A stretch of 64,000 nt of DNA from contig NC_054753.1 of assembly GCF_018143015.1 (NCBI RefSeq), forward strand, positions 26,736,462 through 26,800,461, written 5' to 3'. This stretch comes from Lytechinus variegatus. Its lineage: Eukaryota > Echinodermata > Echinoidea > Temnopleuroida > Toxopneustidae. The notes below the pieces were generated by a model. It was not told the origin of the DNA, made no database searches, and saw only the letters and a program-made list of their open reading frames with translations. This document shows, in pieces, positions 55,171-64,000 of the stretch. Within the stretch, counting starts at the first letter, position 1; every line of letters begins with the position of its first letter. The translations under genes were made by a program, and so were the position numbers.

Positions 55171-56749
55171 GGGGAGGGAGGGAGAGAGAGAGAGAGAGAG
55201 AGGGGGAGGGAGGGAGAGAGAGAGAGAGAGAGAGGGGGAGGGATGGAGAGAGAGAGAGAGAGGGGGGAGAGAGCAATGTTGATTTCATCACATACTGTCA
55301 AAGATCCCCTATATGATTCCTGATACGCAAGCTTCTGTCTCCTGGGTGATGATCCCAGTCGCCCCTACCGATATTGCACGTTCATGTTCATCAGGATCAT
55401 AATAATGATTATTGTCATCCTCGTCATCATGATTATCACCATCTTGATCAATATTGATTATCATCATAATCATGATCATCGTCATCATCTTCATCATTGT
55501 CATCGCCGTTTTCATGGTCCTCATCTTCATTTTCATAGCAACGTACCATCAACACCATAACCATATTCATAAGCATAATCACCATCAGTATTTCCCACCA
55601 TCGTGATAACAAAATGTCCCCAGTATCACACTTTCAGCATTTACCAACATCAATTTCAGCGTCGAAGGCAATTTATCTCCAGATGCCAGAATGTCGGGCT
55701 TGCGCGCTTGCGCATTTTGTACTTCTTGAGCACGACCCAGGGTCGTTGTTTTATTTAAACACAAAGTTCAGAATAGTTTAAATGTATATCAAATCATACA
55801 GATAAAGACTCAAATGCAATCCCAGTCTCACGAAGTCATAGCCGTAGGTCACCAGCACGCTCACACGGGTTGGCTGCAAGGCTTGAAGAAGATCTACGTA
55901 GAGGGCGGCGTCAAGGGTTTATGGAGAGGGGTCAATGCGCAGACCATGAGGAACGGAATCGGTTCGGCAGCACAACTTACCGCCTTTTCTCACACCAAAG
56001 ATTTCATCACAAAGACAGAGGTATTCCTTTCCTTGGTTAAATTTGACTCTGATTGTTGTAATGTTGTAGAAAGTATATACCAACATGAACTCAGTCATGT
56101 GCTCTTAATTCATTTTGCTTGCCACCATTTATTCTACCAACTTGGAAGCATAGGCTAGTTGAAACGGGGAAGTCCAAAGAGCACAAGTGCATTGACACCT
56201 TACAAGAGTTAGTTATCCAGGAAGAAGACTTATTGTCCAAAGGGTGGTTGGGTTGGTTGTTTTCCATGGTCGGTTCATCTATTTGCAGGATCACTTTTCG
56301 TTGAGCATAATAAAGATTTGTAGAAATCGGATCATCATCAATGATCTTCTCAAGTTATCATGTTTGAAATTGACAGTGAAAGGCTTTCATCAGTTTATTC
56401 AAACATCTGTGTCTTTGTGTCTTTTCGCTTACAGATGTTTCACCCTGGAAGCTATCTTATCCCCATCATTCCCAGTATGGTGGCTGGTGCCGCTAACGTC
56501 GTCGTCATGACGCCATTAGACGTCATCAGCACCCGGATGTACAATCAAGGCCTAGACGAAAGAGGGAAAGGGCTCTATTACCGAGGCATATGGGACTGTG
56601 CATCAAAGGTGTGGAGGAAAGAGGGTCTAATAGGATTCTACAAGGGATGGTCTGCCTCCTGGTTTCGTCTGGCACCCCAAACTGTTCTCAGTCTTTCATT
56701 CTGGGATTTAGGACGAAAACTCTACTATCGAAATGTCAACAAAAACTGA
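54102..56749 (+). CDS. SLC25A35: SLC25A35-like mitochondrial carrier, gene B
   Basis: Exons 54102-54491, 55802-56020 and 56435-56749 give 307 residues. The carrier signatures are '[20 protein letters not shown]' (P24), 'SPMYLIKTQMQSQSHEVIAV' (P127) and 'TPLDVISTRMYNQGLDERG' (P230). The introns fall after codons 130 and 203, as in genes A and C. The protein is closer to C than to A: both share '[20 protein letters not shown]' and 'GLKKIYVEGGVKGLWRGV'. The ATG aligns with the family start. A 5' UTR acceptor 'tttatcaacag' at 54010-54020 implies an upstream noncoding exon. It probably transports an organic acid across the inner mitochondrial membrane; the substrate is unknown. Confidence 0.94.
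54654..54808. mobile_element. Near-perfect palindromic MITE in intron 1 of gene B
   Basis: 'ggcctgtttcataaaggact' and 'agtcctttatgaaacgggcc' begin arms of about 62 bp that continue through 'gttgtaactttgccataatg' and 'actaccatgg', with a short loop near 54730. The RNA would form a very stable hairpin. Confidence 0.92.
55126..55275. repeat. (AT)n-(GA)n microsatellite
   Basis: (AT)10 is followed by about 120 bp of (GA)n interrupted by 'gggggagggaggga'. The Ser/Leu/Pro open frames opposite are by-products. It lies in gene B intron 1. Confidence 0.95.
55385..55605. repeat. Degenerate (CAT/ATC)n tract
   Basis: 'atcatcatgattatcacc' type triplets for about 220 bp in gene B intron 1. It resembles the complement of the 11755-12425 tract. 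Confidence 0.85.
55802..56020 (+). CDS. SLC25A35: SLC25A35-like gene B, exon 2
   Basis: The acceptor is 'tcatacag' and the donor 'gag|gtattc'. 219 bp, 'IKTQMQSQSHEVIAVGHQHA' to 'FSHTKDFITKTE'. Confidence 0.92.
56435..56749 (+). CDS. SLC25A35: SLC25A35-like gene B, exon 3
   Basis: The acceptor is 'cgcttacag'. Third carrier repeat, ending 'LYYRNVNKN' and TGA. Confidence 0.93.
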   Translation: MFHPGSYLIPIIPSMVAGAANVVVMTPLDVISTRMYNQGLDERGKGLYYRGIWDCASKVWRKEGLIGFYKGWSASWFRLAPQTVLSLSFWDLGRKLYYRNVNKN

Positions 56750-57220
56750 GTCAATGATAAAAAAGAAAAGGAACGAACGTCATTGATACGAAATGGTTTT
56801 TCCTGTGAAACATGACAATATCATATTAACTCAATATACAAGATCTGTTCGAATATAGAAAAGCAACTGACATAGACAACAAAATGTTCCTTATATTTGT
56901 GAGTGATTTTTTATTTTACCGGAAGCAGGAAATATTGATGGTCTTCGTCAGCATGATTAGCATAATCCTGATTCTTGACTGTGTAAGAAGATGACAAAAC
57001 TATCAATGTCCCGTTGTGAATATCTTAAAAAGTGAATCATCAATTTAATAGGGAGTTTTCGCAACATCTATACAGACGCTTTCTGAAACGTAGAGAATCT
57101 ATATTTAAAAGCCCTTCATGACAAAGCAGTCTTTGTCGAAAATCGGGGAATCAAAACCGCAGTGTCGTCCGTGACTCTTAACAAACGACATGTTTCCAAT
57201 GTTTCGTCAGCTCCTAAACC

Positions 57221-57640
57221 TAGGGCCTTTGCACGCGTGAATCTTTCAGAATCATCATTGTAATGATGATTGCAGGCGTTCGTGATTCTAATCATGTTCT
57301 AGTTTGGTCTCACACGTGCTAAAAATTCGTCATTAACCTTTATGGACTTTTACCGTAACTGCTTCTAAATATTGGAATCGCTTACCTTTTACTCTTAGAC
57401 AATCACCATCTGTTGCTTCATTTAAAAAGGGACTTAACCTTTCTTTTTTTCCAATCCCAATTTTTAGGATTTTAGGATTGTAAGGTTTATCTTTATAGTT
57501 GTTGTAACAATTTCTTTTCTTGTTGTAAGCGCTTTGGGCCATTCTGGGAAAAGCGCAGTATATAAATGTTAATAATAATAATATTATTTTTCACTGGATT
57601 TATCATTCAAATTGCGATTTTTTTTACCGTGTGAAAGGGC
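57221..57640. mobile_element. MITE with AGGGCCTTTCACACG-like ends, containing a LINE
   Basis: 'agggcctttgcacgcgtgaa' at the left and 'ttaccgtgtgaaagggcgg' at the right are imperfect inverted repeats. 'cagaatcatcattgtaatga' lies inside. The element is split by the LINE fragment 57310-57592. Confidence 0.6.
57310..57592 (+). mobile_element. LINE ORF2 3' end (plus strand)
   Basis: 'YWNRLPFTLRQSPSVASFKK' and 'GLNLSFFPIPIFRILGL' end at a TAA near 57481, a typical LINE C-terminus. The 3' UTR ends 'gcgctttgggccattctggg', 'aaagcgcagtatataaatg' and (AAT)n, resembling the tails of the SINEs at 14428 and 44438. It is 5'-truncated. Confidence 0.82.
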
Positions 57641-57829
57641 GGTTTGACGATCTACTGTTCTGGAACACCTAATTTTGACAAAGACCCCTCAGCTGTTCAT
57701 TGCGATTTGACTTACAGTTTCAATACATTTACTATGTTCTAAATTTCGTCCCGATTGCAATTGTGAAATCTCACTAATATCAGATCTAAAACGCATGTTT
57801 CGTGTCTCAAGATTTTTTTTCGACCATCA

Positions 57830-58050
57830 TGCTACGCTTAGTAACCATTGGTTGGGAAACAGTTCAGCACCATCCTGAAGACTTGGATATGGTATCTATC
57901 ATCCATCCCTTTCTTTTCCACAGACTGTCAGAATTAGAAAGTCACAGTGACGAAATCAGTCATCTCAAACGCGTCAACAGATCTACAACCTGGATAAACA
58001 ACCTGAATCAGGAAATAAATGGTCTTCCGAAAGGAAGCAAAGTATTATGA
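57830..58050 (+). other. Unrecognised 73-codon ORF
   Basis: The frame from ATG at 57830 to TGA reads 'MLRLVTIGWETVQHHPEDLD', 'LFHRLSELESHSDEISHLKR' and so on. It may be chance, or an exon of an unseen gene. No family was recognised and no flanking splice site stands out. Confidence 0.15.
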
Positions 58051-59659
58051 CTATGGTGACATTTTTATAGATGCCTTCCGAAATGCGCCTGATCCTCATT
58101 TGCATCCAACTGCCACAACGGCTGTATCACATTGACGCCATCTAGGGGCAATGCAGAAATGGCGTCGCCAATGAGGGGCCGAATACAACAAGCATGACAA
58201 GTGGCCGTTTGATGGATAAATCTGAAACTCCTTTTCGTTTTCTCGTTTCTCATATTATCAAGTTGAATTTATCAGGGCAAGATATTACATGTGTGCTGGT
58301 TTTTGTGTGTGTTATAAACGACCTACTGAACTGAACCCGGGTCTAATTCAAACTCTGGTTGTGGTTGAACTATAGAGAGACAAATATTACAAATTTTCAC
58401 CACGTATCGTACTTATTACACTTAAATCATTCATAACTGGTCTAGGAAAGATAACTGTAGTATTTTTCTTCACCATCAAATTATGATGAATGTATTCAAA
58501 ATCGTAAAAATAAAAAAAAAGATGGCGTCGCCAATGAAAACATAACGAAAAACATGTAATTAAAACATGTCATGTTTATCTTTCCACAAGTTAGACCATG
58601 GCCTCAATACTGTACACTGGATGTAATCATCCCCTATGCATATTTTGTGTTTCAATGAAATAAAATTATTTTGATTATTTAAAGTAGTTCAGGACCCTCC
58701 TGTGCTGGTCGCAGTTTACTAAAGAATGTAAAAACCGACGACGATGTCGATGATGGTGGTCGTGATAAGGGTGACGGTGATGGTCATCGATTTAAATGTA
58801 AGAAAAAAATAAAATAAGGAAGAGCAGTGGATGTAAATAATGTTTGATAATGTTCATTAATTTCCAGCTTATTTTTTTAATGTGTAACCCAAACAATCTT
58901 CTTGGCTCCCCTCTCCCTTCGTTTGAGAAGTGAAAATAGAAGTCAGAAATAAATCAGAAACCCACTAAAAAAAACCTGGATTTTCAAGTTCTTATGAGCG
59001 AAGAAATTGGGCCTATCCACACAGAGACACATCAAATGAAGCGAATGATAGAATAAGCAACAAATCGAACATTCTATGATTTGCTTTATTTGTTTTACAT
59101 AGCAAATAAATACTTAAGAGGGCCAAGTGCCGAATTGAAAGCTTTTGCAACCCAGTGTAACTCTGCTTAATTCTTGACCATCATTTGCTCTTCACATTAT
59201 ACATTATAGGAAGATGGTCAAGGGATTGATACAAATATCCACACCTTTCTCCCCCCCCTCTCTCTCTCTCTGACTCCGTTTTCTTCATCTTATTCTCTCT
59301 TTATAATTCCTCTTTTTTCACTCATGCTATCTCTCCATTCACGTGCCCCCCCCCCTCTCTCTCTTACCCCCTCACTCTTAGGTATAGTCTCGATATATTC
59401 CCTCTCTGTCACGTTGTCCAACTCTTCATAACTCCTCCTTTTTAATTCTATTATAAAAAATGTTCGTTTGTTCAAAATAATATATGGCTCAACGATAACT
59501 TCATACTACAATAACAAGTGTCAATCCATCACAAACTTGCAATTTAAAACTAACGTTTGTTACCACGTTGATGAAGATCTACGCAGATATGTACGGAAGC
59601 TCTAAGTTGCCATCGATTTGTCGGGTTGGCGAGAATCGTTTTCTCGCCAAGTCGACATG

Positions 59660-60196
59660 CAAAATGTATATATAAAAAAATTGTGACGTCATGTACAAGC
59701 AGCAACTCCATAGTTATCTGGCATGTAATACATCAATTTTATTTTTTCAAATGGTTCATGATGACTTTTTTTTTCCTTCAGGATCGAGCAGGTCTGAAAT
59801 AATTTGTTTGTTGACCATACTGAAGGTACAATAAAATTCATTTTCAAGTTTTTTGTAAAATGGCATTTCAATCATTTGTTTATTCTATTATACAATGGGG
59901 ATGCTGCTCGCATAAGACGTCAACGAATAATTAAATAAAAAAAAGAATCTAATAACTTTAGTTTATTCCCCCCCCCCACTTTCACTCTAAAAAATGAAGT
60001 GCTAACTTAGTTCTTAAAGAGTGTATAGTGACTGCACTACGGAGTGCTGATTTGTCTAGTTCAAATTTGAATTAGACAAATCAGCACTCCGAAGTGCAGT
60101 CACTATACACGCTCTTTGAGAGCTAAATTAGCACTTCATTTTTTAGAGTGTTGAAATAAACTTCATGTCAGCGTGAACTTCATCTTTGAAGCTCAA
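59660..60196. mobile_element. Worn TTAA MITE (relative of 42190) with nested palindrome
   Basis: 'gtgacgtcatgtacaagcag', 'ggatgctgctcgcataagac' and the right end 'gtcagcgtgaacttcatctt' resemble the 42190-42693 element. It is split by the palindromic MITE at 59983-60150. Confidence 0.65.
59983..60150. mobile_element. Palindromic MITE, AGTGCTAATTTAGCACTT family, copy 2
   Basis: 'cactctaaaaaatgaagtgc' and 'gcacttcattttttagagtg' are perfect inverted repeats. The arms of about 84 bp pair almost throughout, with the centre at 'agttcaaatttgaatt'. Confidence 0.93.
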
Positions 60197-60311
60197 GTAA
60201 ACGCGTATCCGTGTTAATGTATAAACAAATGATTTTAGTCGTTAGCTCTACCCGATGACAAACTTTGTCAACGACTTCATTCAGAAAAGATTTAATGTGC
60301 ACTAAATGTCA

Positions 60312-60581
60312 GGGTCCCGTCTTATAAAGAGTTGCGATTGACCCAATCAATCGCAACTATGGAAAGCCAGCAAAGTCAACATCTAAAAATGCACGGTTAT
60401 TTAAACAAATAGATATGAATGTATATTCATAAATTCATTGATTTCTTGACATTTTGGTGTGTTCTCCTTTGTTTACAAAGGACATTTTGCAAATTTCCTG
60501 TCCAAAAAATTAAGACACTGATGGATTTCCATAGAGTTACGATTGATTGGATCAATCGTAACTATTTGTAAGACGGGGTCC
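60312..60581. mobile_element. MITE with GGGTCCCGTCTTAYAAAGAGTT ends
   Basis: 'gggtcccgtcttataaagag' and 'actatttgtaagacggggtc' are inverted. Each arm also holds an inner palindrome, 'ttgcgattgacccaatcaat' and 'gattgattggatcaatcg'. Confidence 0.85.
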
Positions 60582-61292
60582 AGGTCTTTGGCGCCTTGAT
60601 TTCTCACATTCTTGGAATCAGATTAACACTGTAAATAATTTACCTTTAGGCTACGCCTACAAAAAAAATCTGTTACGATTTTATAATGGTGCGACTGGTA
60701 CTAAAGTAAGTTGCTTTTATTGACTAAAAAAACAAAAGAGTGAGTTTCAAACGAGGGACCTGTTGCTTGGTAATTCACGACACCCTCGTTTTCTCAGCCG
60801 AAGTTTCTTACAAGCTCATAAGTTGTTTGCCATTATCAACCGCTCAGGTACTGAGTTAGCACTACTTCATCATTCCCACTCAATATCCTGCCACAAAATG
60901 CGATCATTGTAGGCCCATGATGCAAACTATACCGTTCAACCACTCGCCACCGAGACGCCATCTCAGATCTATATCCATTCGGTCGCGTCGTCCTGCACAG
61001 ACTCATAGCGTTTGATGGTATATAAATTCAGAAAGAAAGAAAGAAACAAACAACAAAGCAGAAATCCATCCTGCGTCAAACAATCTCTTTAGACACATAG
61101 GAAATGGTCGATCAGATATTTGATGTACGAATAAGTAATTCCTTTCAACTCTGTTGTTAAACATCAAACCGAATATGAACCTCAGGTTTGAGCATCTCTA
61201 AGGTTATGAAGGGTTTGTGGGAGAACCATCAAACTTGCAGTCATATGAACTGATAGATGAGGTATATAGTCTCATGGATGCCTGTTCTAATG

Positions 61293-61649
61293 TTAGAACG
61301 TCTTTGCTTGGTTACGACGTAAACGAGACATATGCCTCTCTCCTAGGTAACGGTAGTAGCCACTTTGCATCATATTCCAGAAGGAAAGACTCAGGATGGT
61401 TTGTGGTGCGAACCGGAACCAGGAGGCGGACCAACCCTTGTAGAACCCTACCGGACCCTCCCTTCGCCAGATCTTCAACGCACAATCCCAGAAGCCCCTG
61501 TAATACACCCCCTTCCCCGATCCTGCGTCCACCCCTTGGTTGTACAGCCGGATACTTATGACGTCAAAGGGTGTCACAAAGACGACGATGGCGGCGCTCG
61601 CCACCATGCTCGAGGTGATGGGGATGTAGCGACTGCTAGGCACAAAGAT
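61293..61649 (-). CDS. SLC25A35: SLC25A35-like gene C, exon 3
   Basis: The acceptor is 'acacatag'. It encodes 'IFVPSSRYIPITSSMVASAA' through the third carrier repeat to the stop at 61293. Confidence 0.93.
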   Translation of the reverse strand: MFVPSSRYIPITSSMVASAAIVVFVTPFDVISIRLYNQGVDAGSGKGVYYRGFWDCALKIWRREGPVGFYKGWSASWFRFAPQTILSLSFWNMMQSGYYRYLGERHMSRLRRNQAKTF

Positions 61650-63615
61650 CTATGTGTAAAAAAAGGATAAAAGGTGAATTACCAAATATGTTACATAACA
61701 AAAAAGTAAGAATAAAGCCAAATTAACAGCCACAAAACAAGATCATTAGGCATGCTGTGAGGAGGTGGAATTATTATCATTATTGAGTTAGTTTTCCTGT
61801 GATATATTGGCGTAGTCATCCTAGGGATAAAGTTTCCCGCATGAAAGTCGATGCTCTTGGTCTAGTCACTTTCTGAAGTCTAGTCTTCGTCAGTCTAGAC
61901 CAGTAGCTACAGGTCCAGACTGATAAGGAGAAGTTGCCCCGAAAATATTTCACGGAGGATTGTTCAGGGGTATATGGTAAAACAGTCCTACATGTAGTTT
62001 GGAGTAGATGTCTCCAGTCCCTGATTGTTGTCCCAGTCATTCGCAAAGAATGAATCAAAACAATGTCTCTAGTTAAAAAATGAGCAGTTATTGGTCCTAC
62101 CTCTTTTTCAGTGATAAAATCACTCGTTAAAGCAAAAGCTGTCAGCTGCGATGCCGAACCTACAACATTGCGTACAGTCTGGGCGTGGACCCCTCTCCAT
62201 AAACCCTTGACGCCGCCCTCTACGTAGATCTTCTTCAAGCCTTGCAGCCAACCACTGTGGGTGTGCTGATGACCTACTGCAATGACCTCATTAGACTGGG
62301 ATTGAAGATGTGTCTTAATCTGGTTGGACAAAATATTTTTGGTTTAATACTGCACGTACTACAAAGACGGTTTATGTGGCCTTTTGTTAATCAGTTTGGG
62401 AAGAATTGTCATAAGCAATCGATGCAGTTGCTCCGACATTGAATCTTTGACCCGGAAAGATAAGGTTTACTCGATTGCGTATATTATATTAAAAAAAATT
62501 ATAAATGTGCGCTATTTAATCGGGTCTCACTAATAACCATTCCGTGATCTAAGGATTCAAGTCCTCTGCTTTTTCATGCATTCCTTTTTATTTTACTATG
62601 TTCTTACTTCGTATTTTGTTTCGGGACCCAGAACAGATTCCCGCCAAATTTCTACTGTTGACGTTTTCCATCAGGGACCACTGAGACAGTATTAAAAAGT
62701 TAAAATGTTACAATAAACTAATCGCTTTTCTTTAAAAAACGTCCACATTTGAAGTTTCTTGCATTTTACATGTTTAGGATAAAGGTTATCCTCAATGCCA
62801 TGCATTTGCAGTTCAACATTTTATCAGTGCTACACAGGTCCTTAATGGTCTGTAAATTTATTTGACAATTGTCTTACTTGCTTACTTCTCGTGATTTGAT
62901 ACTCATTACAGACCTACATACAATATAATATATACATCTTGCCAAAGTGTCTTGATACCTTCGGAGCCTTACATTACATTTTGTCAGTGGTGTCCTCCAA
63001 AGAAATCAAATTCAACGACTTCAGAAGCAATTATGACGACAATAGCTGGTGAGCTCGTTGCTTCATGAAACATTTCTCTTGTTCAAACTGCTTAATACTA
63101 CAGCCACACCAACGAAACCGATTCCACGACGACCGTCATTGGAAAACGATGGGTCATTTGAAATAATGTAATTGCTTCGGTCTGTCTGGAGTCGGTTTTG
63201 TTGGTGTAACTGTAGCCTAACTCACAAGGAACAAAGGACTGCTGATCAGTGCCCCTACATAACCACCGGCCCCTGCTGCACAGATTGTTCTTGGAAGACT
63301 CGTTTCGCCATCCTTATTCCTCGTTAGTCCCATATCCACTAAAATCTGATAGGTCCCGAGTCTTGTGCCATTCTGAATGGCAGTATACACAAGAGCAGGG
63401 GCCAACCCAGCTTGCAGGGCAAGGAGACCGTCATATCGACCTATGGTGTAGAAGGCATGGAACACATTCCTGTAGTGACGTTGATAGGTTCCCCATGCCT
63501 TCAACTCTCCCTGCAGTTGGAACCTTGTCTTGACGACTTCCAATGGATTTGTGAAAAGGACAGCACAGGCAGCTGCGGTGCCCCCGAGACAAAACTCCAC
63601 CACATCGATAGGCAT
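61293..63615 (-). CDS. SLC25A35: SLC25A35-like mitochondrial carrier, gene C
   Basis: Minus-strand exons 63615-63226, 62319-62101 and 61649-61293 give 321 residues. The signatures are '[20 protein letters not shown]' (P24), 'SPLFLIKTHLQSQSNEVIAV' (P127, phenylalanine where A has tyrosine) and '[20 protein letters not shown]' (P230). The C-terminus is longer than in A and B and basic ('ERHMSRLRRNQAKTF'). Intron positions are identical to A and B. C faces B tail to tail across 4.5 kb, so B and C arose by an inverted duplication or were inverted later. Same inner-membrane transporter family; substrate unknown. Confidence 0.94.
62101..62319 (-). CDS. SLC25A35: SLC25A35-like gene C, exon 2
   Basis: The acceptor is 'ccaaccag' and the donor 'gag|gtagga'. 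219 bp, '[20 protein letters not shown]' to 'TSDFITEKE'. Confidence 0.93.
63226..63615 (-). CDS. SLC25A35: SLC25A35-like gene C, exon 1
   Basis: 390 bp, ATG at 63615 ('MPIDVVEFCLGGTAAACAVL'), donor 'ctt|gtgagt' at 63225. Residues 1-130. Confidence 0.93.
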
Positions 63616-64000
63616 TTTTGCCTTTGTAGAGGTTGAACCTTCTTACAAGCAACCAGGGAGGTATATCTTCAACACAGGCAGCAGATAAAATATATATTTT
63701 AATACGTGCCATAACATCGATCAGAACAACGTTTATCACAAGCAATGTATAAACAGCTTTTGCAGTTAAGGGTGCAAACTGCGTATTTATCTTTTATAAA
63801 GGTGGGATTTTTTTTTTCTTCTAAAGGTCAGAATGCTCTTGCAAAACGTATTTTTTTAGTAGATAAAGGCCGTCATTCGTTGACTTTGAACTTTCCGGTA
63901 TCATCAAAATATGCTTATGTCATGCAGTCATGTATGTCAGGAAAGATTTTGTTCTTTCTTCTTGTATATACGACCAAAACAATTAAGGATATTTCAACAC

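Larger units (their letters stand above)
57035..57785. repeat. Dispersed repeat (family of 16105), interrupted
   Basis: The left part, 57035-57220, ends 'tttcgtcagctcctaaacct'. The right part resumes near 57640 with 'gacgatctactgttc' and 'aaagacccctcagctgt'. In the copy at 19195-19485 the two halves are continuous. The gap is filled by a MITE that itself holds a LINE end. Confidence 0.72.
58050..61290. other. Intergenic region between convergent genes B and C
   Basis: Apart from the MITEs at 59660-60581 I see no gene. It holds low-complexity C/T tracts near 59250-59370 and a (GAAA)n run near 61029. Confidence 0.6.

Noticed and set aside
55094-55301. Ser/Leu/Pro minus-strand ORFs
   Set aside because: Complement of the (GA)n microsatellite in gene B intron 1.
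1-64000. CRISPR array, operon or phage/viral element
   Set aside because: No regular spacer-repeat array, no closely packed genes, no LTR pairs, and no capsid, envelope or protein-primed polymerase motifs were seen; the repeats are eukaryotic MITEs, SINEs, LINEs and satellites.

Overview
The window is animal nuclear DNA. It is AT-rich, intron-rich and densely packed with short dead transposons. The style (tRNA-headed SINEs, many palindromic MITEs with TTAA or TA targets, a SLC25A35 family expansion, a divergent TIR gene) suggests a marine invertebrate deuterostome, most likely an echinoderm such as a sea urchin. That assignment is inference. No bacterial or organelle genes were recognised, and no LTR, retroviral or Polinton-like element.

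Layout. (1) 1-13321, + strand: the 3' part of nephrocystin-4 (NPHP4), a ciliary transition-zone protein. Seven exons with matching phases give the last 264 residues; the gene starts left of the window. Two of its exons have been partly copied into local tandem arrays: half of the 3597-3768 exon with its splice donor (about 3700-4620), and the terminal exon (13202-13960). Its 6.6-kb intron (5019-11615) holds, on the opposite strand, the decayed and repeatedly duplicated exons of a Myb/SANT-like plus coiled-coil gene, and two LINE 3' ends. (2) 13.3-20.5 kb: no gene recognised; a SINE, a foldback element, a LINE end and MITEs. (3) 20.9-30.6 kb: a TIR-domain gene. Its main exon is 29878-30631, with a possible small first coding exon ending at 21042. 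The long interval is full of ACACC-rich palindromic MITEs and tetranucleotide arrays, and the start of the main exon has been duplicated in tandem together with one of these MITEs. (4) 30.6-39.2 kb: repeats only. (5) 39.2-63.6 kb: three SLC25A35-like mitochondrial carrier genes, A (+, 39201-41636), B (+, 54102-56749) and C (-, 61293-63615). All have three coding exons cut at the same two codons. B and C converge tail to tail and are closer to each other than to A.

The three gene groups have no obvious shared pathway: NPHP4 is ciliary, the TIR protein is probably an innate immune signalling protein, and the carriers sit in the mitochondrial inner membrane. What unites the window is structural. 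Small tandem duplications repeatedly capture pieces of exons with their splice sites, and transposons nest inside one another. In two cases a paralogous copy shows the empty site.
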